The notes beneath the pieces were generated by a model, which was not told the origin of the DNA, searched no databases, and saw only the letters and a list, made by a program, of their open reading frames with translations. Positions 43,008 through 51,320 of a stretch of 64,000 nt of DNA are shown piece after piece. This DNA is from Caloramator fervidus. Its GTDB lineage: Bacteria; Bacillota; Clostridia; Clostridiales; Caloramatoraceae. Location of the stretch: assembly GCF_900108045.1 (NCBI RefSeq), contig NZ_FNUK01000003.1, forward strand, positions 1 through 64,000. Reading direction: 5' to 3'. Made by a program: the position numbers and the translations under genes. Position 1 is the first letter of the stretch. Every line of letters begins with the position of its first letter.

Positions 43008-43029
43008 AAGAGGGCTTTAGCCCTCTTTT
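43006..43029. terminator. Bidirectional terminator between fba and the GGDEF gene
   Basis: Arms 43006-43015 and 43020-43029 make a perfect 10-bp stem with A/T tracts on both sides between converging genes. Confidence 0.85.
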
Positions 43030-43913
43030 ACTTTATTTTTGCCACTTTTTTTAGCTTCATAAAGCATATCATCAGCTTTTTTTATTATAAATTCAATATC
43101 CTTTTCACTAGTAATTATACCTTTGCTTAATCCTATGCTAACAGTCCAGACAAAACCAAAAGAACAATCTTTTTGGCATTCATCTCTTATATTTTCTGCG
43201 ATTTTATATGCATCAGCTTCTTTATATATTATACCTAAAAACTCTTCCCCACCAAATCTTATAATAATTCCATTATCTTTTATATTTCTTTTGCATATAT
43301 CTACAAGTCTTTTTAAAATCTCATCTCCTATTAAATGTCCATAAGTATCATTTATTTTTTTAAAATTATCTATATCTATTAAAAAACAATTTATATCAAC
43401 AAAAGAACTGCTTTGTAATAAATTTTCAACATATTCCCTTAAATAAGCTCTGTTGTATGCACCAGTTAACATATCTGTAATTGCCATCTTTTTTATCTTA
43501 TCATATGCTATTTTTAACTCATTATTTTTTTTAATAAGCTCTAGCTGTAATCTTCTGGTTCTTAATTGAACATTTATTCTTGCTAAAAGTTCTACTAAAG
43601 AAAAAGGTTTTTTAATATAATCATCTGCCCCTAAACTTAAAGCCTTTGAAACAGATTCTTCTTCGGTTATAGAAGTGATTGCAATAATAGGCAAATAGGG
43701 ATATTCCTTTTTTAATATTTCACACAAACTATATCCATCAATTCCAGGCAAAATAAGATCTATTAAAACTAAATCGTAATTATCTAAGCTTTCACTTAAA
43801 ACCTCTTCCCCACTTCTTACCCACTTGACTTGGTATTTGTTTTCTATTAACATATCACTGAGGACTTTTCCATGAAACATCGAATCTTCAATAATTAAAA
43901 TTCTTCCTGTCAT
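43017..43913 (-). CDS. Response regulator with GGDEF diguanylate cyclase domain
   Basis: About 298 residues. An N-terminal receiver has the phospho-Asp in Val-Leu-Ile-Asp-Leu-Ile-Leu-Pro-Gly (about 52), and Lys-Lys-Pro-Phe follows. A coiled linker leads to a GGDEF domain with the active Gly-Gly-Glu-Glu-Phe motif (about residue 220), predicted to make cyclic di-GMP (PleD-like, without the second receiver). The ATG at 43913 is behind GGAGG. No kinase is adjacent. Confidence 0.92.
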   Translation of the reverse strand: MTGRILIIEDSMFHGKVLSDMLIENKYQVKWVRSGEEVLSESLDNYDLVLIDLILPGIDGYSLCEILKKEYPYLPIIAITSITEEESVSKALSLGADDYIKKPFSLVELLARINVQLRTRRLQLELIKKNNELKIAYDKIKKMAITDMLTGAYNRAYLREYVENLLQSSSFVDINCFLIDIDNFKKINDTYGHLIGDEILKRLVDICKRNIKDNGIIIRFGGEEFLGIIYKEADAYKIAENIRDECQKDCSFGFVWTVSIGLSKGIITSEKDIEFIIKKADDMLYEAKKSGKNKVKEG

Positions 43914-43969
43914 AAAAACCTCCAAATTCCTATTAAATATTCACAATATTTTCATATTATCATATTAAT

Positions 43970-43998
43970 ATAATAAATTTTAAATAATCAAATTTCAA
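43970..43998 (-). promoter_or_regulatory. Promoter of the GGDEF response regulator
   Basis: On the minus strand TTGAAA and TATTAT are separated by 17 bases, about 57 bases before the start. Confidence 0.5.
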
Positions 43999-44030
43999 GC
44001 TGTTTAATTCTTCATTAGGAGGGGGTTCTG

Positions 44031-44759
44031 ATGAAGAATTTAAATGGCGTCTCTATTATTAACTGCGACAATACCCTATTATATGAAAACGCAATAATAT
44101 CAAGAGCTAATAAGATTATAGATTTTACTAACATAACAGGTCTTAGAATGTTCTCATCAATGGAAACCATTAAAAAAATTAGCAAGAAAGTCTCTTCTAT
44201 AATAAATAATATAAATTTTTTAGGATCTGGTGACTTCCATCACTTAACCTATTCTATAATATCAAATATACCTTATGAATTTTCATTAATCGTATTTGAT
44301 AATCATTGTGATTACAGTGAAGTTCCTTATGGAACAATAAGCTGCGGTTCATGGATTAACCAAGCCTCCTACCTAAAAAACATATCATCTATTATTATCC
44401 TTGGAGTTTCCAAGATAAGTTATCAATCAAAATCTAATAAGATATACTGCATAGAATATAATAAAGACTTTATAAATAACTCTATAAATTTAATAAACAA
44501 AACTGTAAAGTCAAATGTATATATAAGCATAGATAAAGATGTTTTAGACCAAAAGTATGCAATTACGAATTGGGATCAAGGTAAAATGAAATTAGATGAG
44601 TTATTGTTTATCTTAAAATACATCAAGTCCAAATTTAAAATAATAGGCCTTGATATATCAGGAGAATGTAAACCATATAATCCATTATCTTATATAATAT
44701 CAAATGAAGTAAAAGTCAATCAAGAAACCAACCTTAAAATATTAGATGCTGTAATATAA
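44031..44759 (+). CDS. Short arginase/agmatinase-fold protein
   Basis: A 242-residue member of the ureohydrolase fold. Metal motifs are kept: Gly-Asp-Phe-His-His, Phe-Asp-Asn-His-Cys-Asp (Asp-x-His-x-Asp) and Ser-Ile-Asp-Lys-Asp-Val-Leu-Asp. The late Gly-Glu-Cys-Lys-Pro may replace the usual Glu-Val-Asn-Pro. It is 50 to 60 residues shorter than agmatinases, and neither speB nor polyamine genes adjoin. Substrate unknown. A GGAGG site precedes the ATG. Confidence 0.75.
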   Translation: MKNLNGVSIINCDNTLLYENAIISRANKIIDFTNITGLRMFSSMETIKKISKKVSSIINNINFLGSGDFHHLTYSIISNIPYEFSLIVFDNHCDYSEVPYGTISCGSWINQASYLKNISSIIILGVSKISYQSKSNKIYCIEYNKDFINNSINLINKTVKSNVYISIDKDVLDQKYAITNWDQGKMKLDELLFILKYIKSKFKIIGLDISGECKPYNPLSYIISNEVKVNQETNLKILDAVI

Positions 44760-44760
44760 A

Positions 44761-44781
44761 AGGCACCATACATTGGTGCCT
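44761..44781. terminator. Terminator between the arginase-fold and LCP genes
   Basis: Eight-base perfect arms 44761-44768 and 44774-44781 lie between the two converging genes. Confidence 0.75.
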
Positions 44782-45896
44782 TACTCTGAGGGAACTATGA
44801 TTTTTTTGTTATTTTTCTTTGTATTAATTAAATTTAAGTCATCATCTAAATTCTCTTTAGGAATCTCAATTTTTATTATATTACGTCTTTTTCCCCTATT
44901 ATCTATTGCTACGTCATTAAAATGGAAATTATTTGCCATGTAAGCAGGTAAATTAGAAAAAGCAGCACCCTGCATTGATAAAAATTTTTCTAAATAAACA
45001 ACATTTTTTTCTAGATCAGGAACTAAAACCGCCATTCCATTTACTCTAACATCTTCAAACATTCCATCAGCAGGAATTCTAATAGTTTCAACAGGAGTAT
45101 TACCAAATTTATATACAGTATATGCTAAATTTAACAAATTAGTAGTAGGTATATTAGTCTTTACATAATTCAACATAGTAGCTGCCAAATCTGGAATTTT
45201 AAATATGCTTACATTTCTTAATTTGTTTATAAGAATAGTTAAAACTCTTCTTTGTCGTTCCGTTCTTTCAAAATCCCCATTTCCAACTTTTCTTATTCTG
45301 CTATAAGATAAAGCCTGCTGTCCATTAAGTTTTTGATAACCAGGACCTTTTATCAAAGTAGAATTAGCCCCATTTACTTCTATAATATATTTATTAATCT
45401 CATTTACCTCATAATCTTTAACTTCAACCTCTATACCCCCTAATTTATCAACAATATCCTGAAAAGCCCTAAAATCTACCAAAACATAATACTTAACATC
45501 TACGTTAAAATCCTGATATAAAGTTTTCATCAAAAGTTCAGGTCCTCCTAGACTATAAGCTGTATTTATCCTATTTAGACCATATCCTGGTATTGGAACA
45601 TATAAATCCCTCATAAAGGAGATAAGTTTTACAGTTTTTGAAGATGTATTTATATTAGCTAAAATTATAGAGTCAGTTCTTCCTATATCTTTCTCGTCTC
45701 TTCTATCTACTCCAATAAGAAGAATATTAAAAACCCCTTTTTCTTCACTAAAATTTAGTTTAGATTCTTGTCCACTTTTTAAAAACTCAGATGGAGAAGG
45801 CATATAAATTTTATTGTGCATATAATAAAATGACCCTAGTGTTACACCAACCATAATCATTATAATAATTGAAAACACAACTAGAACCCTTTTCAA
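44781..45896 (-). CDS. LytR-CpsA-Psr (LCP) family cell-wall ligase
   Basis: Attaches teichoic acids or glycans to peptidoglycan. One N-terminal membrane segment is followed by the LCP domain with Leu-Ile-Gly-Val-Asp-Arg-Arg, Gly-Arg-Thr-Asp-Ser, Ser-Phe-Met-Arg-Asp-Leu-Tyr-Val and Arg-Ile-Asn-Thr-Ala-Tyr. The TTG at 45896 behind GAGGTGG gives 371 residues. An upstream ATG at 45980 has no ribosome site and overlaps the next gene. Confidence 0.9.
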   Translation of the reverse strand: MKRVLVVFSIIIMIMVGVTLGSFYYMHNKIYMPSPSEFLKSGQESKLNFSEEKGVFNILLIGVDRRDEKDIGRTDSIILANINTSSKTVKLISFMRDLYVPIPGYGLNRINTAYSLGGPELLMKTLYQDFNVDVKYYVLVDFRAFQDIVDKLGGIEVEVKDYEVNEINKYIIEVNGANSTLIKGPGYQKLNGQQALSYSRIRKVGNGDFERTERQRRVLTILINKLRNVSIFKIPDLAATMLNYVKTNIPTTNLLNLAYTVYKFGNTPVETIRIPADGMFEDVRVNGMAVLVPDLEKNVVYLEKFLSMQGAAFSNLPAYMANNFHFNDVAIDNRGKRRNIIKIEIPKENLDDDLNLINTKKNNKKIIVPSE

Positions 45897-45976
45897 CTTC
45901 ACCACCTCAAATAAAAAAAAATCACTGCTTTTTATTATCTCATAAAACTTTAAATTAAACAATAAAAAATTTAAAA

Positions 45977-46459
45977 TCATTTTCTTTTGTATTCATTTAT
46001 TAACTTTAACATTTCTTGATTAGGTGATATATACACAGCTCTTTTCCCCTTCAATTTAAAAATATAAATATCCCCATTATAATCCTTAGGAATACAGCAT
46101 ATCCTTTTAAAATCCTTTGAAACATCAATTTCTTCTTTTTTACCAAAAGCATCAAAATTTTTTACATCTTCATCTATTAAGGTTTTTCTTTTTGATTTAT
46201 TATATATAACATCAATTTGCAAATTTCCATTAGTAAAAATATACTCATATTCTTTATATTGGTTATCTCTAAGAAATCTAAATAATAAAGACAATATTAA
46301 AGCAGTTAAAGTTATAACAAAATAAAAAATATTAAACAAAAAAATAGCAACAAAAAAGTATATAATTGAAAATGCTATAGAAAAATACATTAAAAAATTA
46401 TAAAATTTATACAAGGTATTCTTTGAAGTTGTTAACAACTGTTCATAAAACCTATCCAT
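45977..46459 (-). CDS. Two-segment membrane protein of unknown function (DUF6106-like)
   Basis: A 160-residue protein. Residues 18-65 form two hydrophobic segments, and the rest is a soluble beta-rich tail with Cys-Cys-Ile-Pro-Lys-Asp-Tyr. It resembles a small clostridial family near LCP genes (DUF6106, recalled and not verified). It lies 80 bases upstream of the LCP gene in the same direction. Confidence 0.6.
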   Translation of the reverse strand: MDRFYEQLLTTSKNTLYKFYNFLMYFSIAFSIIYFFVAIFLFNIFYFVITLTALILSLLFRFLRDNQYKEYEYIFTNGNLQIDVIYNKSKRKTLIDEDVKNFDAFGKKEEIDVSKDFKRICCIPKDYNGDIYIFKLKGKRAVYISPNQEMLKLINEYKRK

Positions 46460-46501
46460 ATCAAAACCTCCCTAAATTAATTTAAAAAGGAGTTGATATA
46501 A

Positions 46502-47029
46502 ATGAAAGAAAAAGAAGTAAAAATAATTGATGTAAATATAAAAGAAATAAAAGAAAAATTGTTAAAACTAGGGGCAAAGAAACTAAAAAATGAATTTCAG
46601 GAAAATTACTTTTTTAATCTTCCAATAAGCAAAGATGGATACATAAGAATAAGGAAAATCATAGATCTTAATAATAAAAAAGAAAAAATACTTTTAACTT
46701 CAAAAATAATTCTTTGTAAAAACACCATAAGACAAACACTAGAAAATGAAGTAGAAATCTCATCTTTAGAAGATGGAATAAAATTTTTAGAAAGCATAGG
46801 AATAAATCTAGTCAAAAAAGCTACAAAATATAGAGAAAGTTACCATCTAAACGAAATCCTCATAGAGTTTGACGAATGGAACAAAGAAGAATTTCCTTAT
46901 CCATACATAGAAATTGAAGCTGATGATGAAAACAAAATATTTAAATTAGTAAATGAACTTAACATAGACCCTTCAAAGGTTACATCTAAAACACTAGATG
47001 AAATAAAAAAAGATAAGGGACTTTTATAA
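46502..47029 (+). CDS. CYTH-domain protein (class IV adenylate cyclase/triphosphatase-like)
   Basis: A 175-residue CYTH protein with Glu-Lys-Glu-Val-Lys near the N-terminus (the ExExK signature), later Tyr-Ile-Arg-Ile-Arg, and acidic strands such as Glu-Ile-Glu-Ala-Asp. The family binds triphosphates or makes cAMP, and the product is unknown. The end overlaps the convergent AEC gene by six bases. Confidence 0.82.
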   Translation: MKEKEVKIIDVNIKEIKEKLLKLGAKKLKNEFQENYFFNLPISKDGYIRIRKIIDLNNKKEKILLTSKIILCKNTIRQTLENEVEISSLEDGIKFLESIGINLVKKATKYRESYHLNEILIEFDEWNKEEFPYPYIEIEADDENKIFKLVNELNIDPSKVTSKTLDEIKKDKGLL

Positions 47030-47929
47030 AAGCATAATTATTAATGGTATTGTAACAACTGATAAAACCGTTGTAAAAAACACGCATTTTGAAGCTAAAC
47101 TAACATCTGCATCAAATTTTTCAGCAAATAATGCTGTATTTGCAGCTGCAGGCATAGCCATTATTAAAACAGGAATTCCTAACAACATACCTGAAAAATT
47201 AAAAAACTTTAATATAGTCAACGTAACCAATGGAATTATAATCAATCTTAAAAGCGAAATATAATAAATTTTATAATCTTTAAAAAATTCATTAATATTA
47301 ATATCAGCTAACATAGATCCTACTATTATCATAGAAAGAGGGGTTGTAGTAGAACCTATCAATTCTAAAGTTCTTTGAATAGGATATGGTAATTTAATAG
47401 AAAAAATAAACAATATAAAACCTAAAATTACAGATACAAGCCCAGGATTTAAAAATACTTTTTTTACATTTTGCTTTTCTTTATTATTAAATAACATAAC
47501 TCCTACTGTCCATATTAATATGTTAAAGTTTATATTAAATATTGCAGTATAAAATATCCCTATTTTACCATATACACTTTCAACTATAGGATAGCCCATA
47601 AAACCACAGTTTGAAAAAATTGTTACAAACCTCATAACGCTTCTCTCATTATAAGGATATTTCTTAAATAAATATTTGCTTAAAACTACTAATGTCAAAT
47701 ATAAAACCAAAGAAATAGTATATAATCTAAAGGCGTTTATAAGCATTTCCTTTGAAAACTCGTAGTTAAATGAAGATAAAATCATAAAAGGTAAAGTTAT
47801 ATTCAATATCAATTCAATTAAACCCTTGTTTATACTTTTTTCTATTATGTTTCTTTTCCTTGAAAAGTATCCAACTAGCATTATAAAAAAAAGTATAAGA
47901 ACTTGAGAAAAAACGTTATTCAAATCCAT
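47024..47929 (-). CDS. AEC family transporter
   Basis: A 301-residue membrane protein with about ten hydrophobic segments and repeated halves, in the auxin efflux carrier/malate permease family. Typical residues are Ser-Asn-Cys-Gly-Phe-Met-Gly-Tyr-Pro and Met-Pro-Ala-Ala-Ala-Asn-Thr. Substrate unknown (organic acid or amino acid likely). Confidence 0.85.
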   Translation of the reverse strand: MDLNNVFSQVLILFFIMLVGYFSRKRNIIEKSINKGLIELILNITLPFMILSSFNYEFSKEMLINAFRLYTISLVLYLTLVVLSKYLFKKYPYNERSVMRFVTIFSNCGFMGYPIVESVYGKIGIFYTAIFNINFNILIWTVGVMLFNNKEKQNVKKVFLNPGLVSVILGFILFIFSIKLPYPIQRTLELIGSTTTPLSMIIVGSMLADININEFFKDYKIYYISLLRLIIIPLVTLTILKFFNFSGMLLGIPVLIMAMPAAANTALFAEKFDADVSLASKCVFFTTVLSVVTIPLIIMLL

Positions 47930-47984
47930 AACCTACCTCCAACAACTTTACTTACACATATTTATTATAGCAAACTTTTCTAAT

Positions 47985-48008
47985 AAAAAAATATCCCCTT
48001 AGGGGATA
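47985..48008 (-). terminator. Intrinsic terminator after the HMA-like gene
   Basis: A TATCCCC/GGGGATA stem (47992-48008) is followed on the minus strand by a U-run (the As at 47982-47990). It lies two bases after the HMA-like stop. Confidence 0.75.
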
Positions 48009-48009
48009 C

Positions 48010-48222
48010 TTATAATTCCTTTACATCAAAACCATTTTTAGTAACAACATATTTTATTTTTTCATCTATAACCTGATTCTCATCATAATAAACATTAACT
48101 ATTCCGCTTTGAAAATCAACGTTAACATCCTCAATTCCTCTAATTCCTTCTATAATACTAGCTACTCTCTTGGCAGACATTTCATCATGCATAGAAGGAA
48201 TTTTTAAAGTCAATTCCTTCAT
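48010..48222 (-). CDS. HMA-fold protein lacking the metal-binding Cys-x-x-Cys
   Basis: A 70-residue protein with the ferredoxin-like HMA fold (Val-Asp-Phe-Gln-Ser-Gly-Ile-Val-Asn-Val-Tyr-Tyr). The usual Cys-x-x-Cys is replaced by Met-His-Asp-Glu-Met-Ser and there is no cysteine at all. Metal transfer of the CopZ type is therefore unlikely. The ATG at 48222 behind a GGAGG site is favoured over one 30 bases upstream. Confidence 0.78.
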   Translation of the reverse strand: MKELTLKIPSMHDEMSAKRVASIIEGIRGIEDVNVDFQSGIVNVYYDENQVIDEKIKYVVTKNGFDVKEL

Positions 48223-48258
48223 CTTTATCCCTCCTGATAATATTTTTTGCACATTTAT

Positions 48259-48933
48259 TTAAATTATCCTAATAGGATCAAAATTTATTATGTCTGCCGA
48301 AGAGCATATATATTCTATACCATCTACTTCCCCAATAACACAAATATGCCTTGAATCATAATGAATATGTCCATATATTACTTTTTCTACCTTGTATTCT
48401 TTAAATAAATCAATAAATTCTTTAGCTACACTAACTTTAGTAATTGGAGGATAATGCATTATTACGATTTTCTTTTTAAAATCTTTTGCACTATCTAAAG
48501 AAAGCCTAAGTCTTATAAGTTCTCTGTTGTAAACTTTTAAATTTTTTTCATCTTTTTCCTCTAAGTTAATCCAACCTCGAGTCCCACATATTGCATAATC
48601 CTCATAAGGGAAAAAATTATTTTGTATAAAAAACATATCATCATACAAGGAATTTAACTTGGATATTGATGTCCACCAATAATCATGATTTCCCTTTAGT
48701 AAAACTTTCTTTCCTTTTAAATTATGAACAAATTCAAGGTCTGGAATTGCTTCATTAAACTTCATACCCCACGAGATATCTCCTGCTATCAAAACTACAT
48801 CATCATCTTTAACTTTACTATTCCAATTATGTAATATCTTTAAATGATGATCCTTCCATGTATCTCCAAAAATATCCATTGGCTTATCTGATGCAAAGGA
48901 TAAATGTAAATCTGACAGTGCATACAAAGCCAT
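48259..48933 (-). CDS. Metallophosphoesterase
   Basis: A 224-residue calcineurin-like phosphoesterase with all metal motifs: Asp-Leu-His-Leu (Asp-x-His), Ala-Gly-Asp-Ile-Ser, Lys-Gly-Asn-His-Asp-Tyr, His-Tyr-Pro-Pro and Gly-His-Ile-His. The start at 48933 (Met-Ala-Leu-Tyr-Ala) leaves a 61-base gap to the divergent gene. The Met at 48948 is an alternative, and longer starts would overlap the neighbour. Substrate unknown. Confidence 0.88.
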   Translation of the reverse strand: MALYALSDLHLSFASDKPMDIFGDTWKDHHLKILHNWNSKVKDDDVVLIAGDISWGMKFNEAIPDLEFVHNLKGKKVLLKGNHDYWWTSISKLNSLYDDMFFIQNNFFPYEDYAICGTRGWINLEEKDEKNLKVYNRELIRLRLSLDSAKDFKKKIVIMHYPPITKVSVAKEFIDLFKEYKVEKVIYGHIHYDSRHICVIGEVDGIEYICSSADIINFDPIRII

Positions 48934-48994
48934 AACTTCACATCCCATCCTATATTTTTTTATATAAATTCCGATAAATATAATGGTGATAAAA

Positions 48995-50137
48995 ATGAAA
49001 ATAAATAATATCCAACATATTATCAAAAGCTATTCTCAAAATTATTTACATGAAGGGAAAACAATATATGGTAAAATAATAAAAATTGAAAACAACACAG
49101 GAATAATAAAATTACCTAATGGTGAAACAATTCAAGCTAAATTTTTAACAGATATAAAATCAACTGAAAATAATTATATTAAATTTATCATAGACAAAAT
49201 TGAAAACCAAACAGTTTTTTTAAAACCTTTATCATTAGAACCTTCTTTTATCAATCAACAATATGAAAAATTAAACAACTTAAATATCCCTTATGACGTT
49301 GGAAAAGAAATCATTGAATCTTTAGCTAAATTTCAAATACCTGCAAATGATTTCTTTATTTTATTAGTTTATGAAAACTTAAAATTTTTTAAAGCTTTAA
49401 GAAAAATGGATACTGAAAAAATAATAGATATATTAAAAAACATTACCAAAGAAAATATAACACATAAGGATGAATCATACAAGTTAATAGAGAATATTAT
49501 AAACAAACTAAAAGATACTGATATTAATCATTTGTGTTTTTTACTTGAAAATGACATAGAATTAAACCTTGAAAATATCCTAAAGCTCCAATCTTTTCTT
49601 AAAGATATTGATATAAATGATTTGATTGAAAAACATACAAAAAAAGAAACTAAAAATAAAATTATTGATTTTAATGATTTTATAAGTAAAATTAAGATAT
49701 GTGACCTTCAAGATTCAATAAAAAATCTTTTGAATTTTAAGGATTTACTTGAAAAAATAAATAACAATTATTTTATATACTACTTTAATCAATACGAAAA
49801 AAATAATGTTTTTAAAAACCTAGTAGTAATAAAAAAAGACAAAAATACTCCTAAAGATTATAAGGTAGCAAAAATATTTTTAAGAATAAACACAGACAAG
49901 CTTGGTACTGTAGAAGCTTTTTTATATAAAAATTTTTCAAATATATCAATAACGTTTAAAGTTGAAGAAAAATATGAAAAAATATTTAAAAATAATTTTA
50001 GCCTATTAAGCTCTATGTTATCAAATAAAGGATTAAAGATTCAAAATTTTAAAGTTCAACCTTTAAAACAAAAAACTTCATTAGTTGAAATTAATAACTT
50101 TTTTGAAACTATAAAAAAATTGGATGTGAAAATATGA
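48995..50137 (+). CDS. FliK-like protein (hook-length-control-like)
   Basis: A 380-residue protein rich in Asn, Lys and Ile with no membrane segment. The N-terminal 60 residues form a beta domain and the middle is helical. The C-terminal part (about 290-380) resembles the FliK_C switch domain. It is identified mainly by context: the next gene, overlapping by four bases, encodes an FlhB-like protein. Homologous pairs (YlqG-YlqH in Bacillus, recalled) occur outside flagellar operons. Its role is unknown. Confidence 0.6.
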   Translation: MKINNIQHIIKSYSQNYLHEGKTIYGKIIKIENNTGIIKLPNGETIQAKFLTDIKSTENNYIKFIIDKIENQTVFLKPLSLEPSFINQQYEKLNNLNIPYDVGKEIIESLAKFQIPANDFFILLVYENLKFFKALRKMDTEKIIDILKNITKENITHKDESYKLIENIINKLKDTDINHLCFLLENDIELNLENILKLQSFLKDIDINDLIEKHTKKETKNKIIDFNDFISKIKICDLQDSIKNLLNFKDLLEKINNNYFIYYFNQYEKNNVFKNLVVIKKDKNTPKDYKVAKIFLRINTDKLGTVEAFLYKNFSNISITFKVEEKYEKIFKNNFSLLSSMLSNKGLKIQNFKVQPLKQKTSLVEINNFFETIKKLDVKI

Positions 50138-50388
50138 AAAAGAAAGCCGTAGCATTAAAATATAATAAAAATCTTAAAGCTCCTTATGTAACTGCTGTAG
50201 GGTTTGGACAAGTAGCTGAAAAAATAATAAAAATAGCAAAAGAATCTAACATTCCTATAGTTGAAAATGAAAATTTAGTAGATTCTCTATCAAAACTTCC
50301 TCTAAACCAACCTATTCCCCCTGAACTTTATGAAGCAGTAGCAGAAATAATAGCCTTTGTATACAAAATAAATAATCAAATAAAATAG
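50134..50388 (+). CDS. FlhB/EscU-like switch protein without membrane domain (YlqH-like)
   Basis: An 84-residue homologue of the cytoplasmic part of FlhB. The N-terminal Ala-Val-Ala-Leu-Lys-Tyr-Asn and the middle Ile-Pro-Ile-Val-Glu-Asn-Glu-Asn-Leu match the FlhB C-terminal domain. The autocleavage Asn-Pro-Thr-His is absent, so it would start where cleaved FlhB does. It overlaps the FliK-like gene by four bases. A function in type III export is not shown. Confidence 0.85.
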   Translation: MKKKAVALKYNKNLKAPYVTAVGFGQVAEKIIKIAKESNIPIVENENLVDSLSKLPLNQPIPPELYEAVAEIIAFVYKINNQIK

Positions 50389-50401
50389 AAAGGATGATTA
50401 T

Positions 50402-51181
50402 ATGTTTGATATATTTTCTGGACTAGAAGAATTAGGATTTAATAATGTTGACATAGACCTTTATAAAAATGAAAAAACTGAAGAAAACAAAAAAGATGAA
50501 GAAAATAAAAATGATCCTTTAAAATTATTGTATGATAAAACTATTGACTGTCCTGTCTGTAATACACAATTTAAAACTAAAACCGTCAAGGTTGGAAAGG
50601 CTAGGCTTATATCCCAAGATACAGATTTTATGCCTATTTATGAAAATATAAATCCTTTATTTTACGATGTAATAATTTGTCCAAAATGCGGCTATGCTGC
50701 AATGGTAAGTTATTTTAATAAAATAAGACAATTTCAAATCGAACTAATTTTAAATAATATTACTCCAAAATTTAAACCAAAAAAATATCCTGATGTTTAC
50801 GATGTAGATATAGCAATAGAACGTTATAAATTTTCCTTATTAAATTGTGCCATTAAGAATGCCAAAAGTAGCGAAAAAGCCTTTAACTGTCTAAAAATCG
50901 CATGGATGTATAGACTAAAAAAAGATACTGAAAACGAATTAAAATTCCTTGAATTAGCCTATATAGGATTTAAAGAAGCTCTTGAAAAAGAGCCATTTCC
51001 TGTATGCAACATGGATCAATATACACTAATGTATCTTATTGGAGAGCTTGCAAGAAGAATTGGAAAAAAAGATGAAGCTCTTATATGGTTTGGACAAGTT
51101 ATAATTGCAAAAAATGCAAGGACAAAAATAAAAGAATTGGCAAGGGAACAAAAAGACTTAATTAAAAGCAGTGTCAACTAG
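50402..51181 (+). CDS. DUF2225 protein
   Basis: A 259-residue cytoplasmic protein. Residues 45-105 hold two zinc-ribbon-like pairs, Cys-Pro-Val-Cys and Cys-Pro-Lys-Cys-Gly. The C-terminal half has TPR-like helices ending with Ala-Arg-Arg-Ile-Gly-Lys-Lys-Asp-Glu-Ala. Fourteen bases after the FlhB-like gene, so the three genes may be co-expressed. Unknown role. Confidence 0.83.
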   Translation: MFDIFSGLEELGFNNVDIDLYKNEKTEENKKDEENKNDPLKLLYDKTIDCPVCNTQFKTKTVKVGKARLISQDTDFMPIYENINPLFYDVIICPKCGYAAMVSYFNKIRQFQIELILNNITPKFKPKKYPDVYDVDIAIERYKFSLLNCAIKNAKSSEKAFNCLKIAWMYRLKKDTENELKFLELAYIGFKEALEKEPFPVCNMDQYTLMYLIGELARRIGKKDEALIWFGQVIIAKNARTKIKELAREQKDLIKSSVN

Positions 51182-51303
51182 TTTATCAAATCCTCTTTAG
51201 TTCTAGCCTCTCCAACCATATCCAAAAGCATTTTCTCATTGCCAATTCTTTTAAATATTCTAGGAATGAAAACCGAATTAAATGGTAAAATAATATTGAT
51301 TAA
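51178..51303 (-). pseudogene. Possible remnant of a minus-strand gene
   Basis: Between DUF2225 and DUF155 the minus strand is open for about 41 codons. It ends with a TAG overlapping the DUF2225 stop and has no usable start. The peptide (Phe-Ile-Pro-Arg-Ile-Phe-Lys-Arg-Ile-Gly, then an acidic helix ending Thr-Lys-Glu-Asp-Leu-Ile-Asn) looks protein-like, as if the C-terminus of a lost gene. No family recognised. Chance is possible. Confidence 0.3.
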
Positions 51304-51320
51304 CTAAAGGAGTGAAATTT

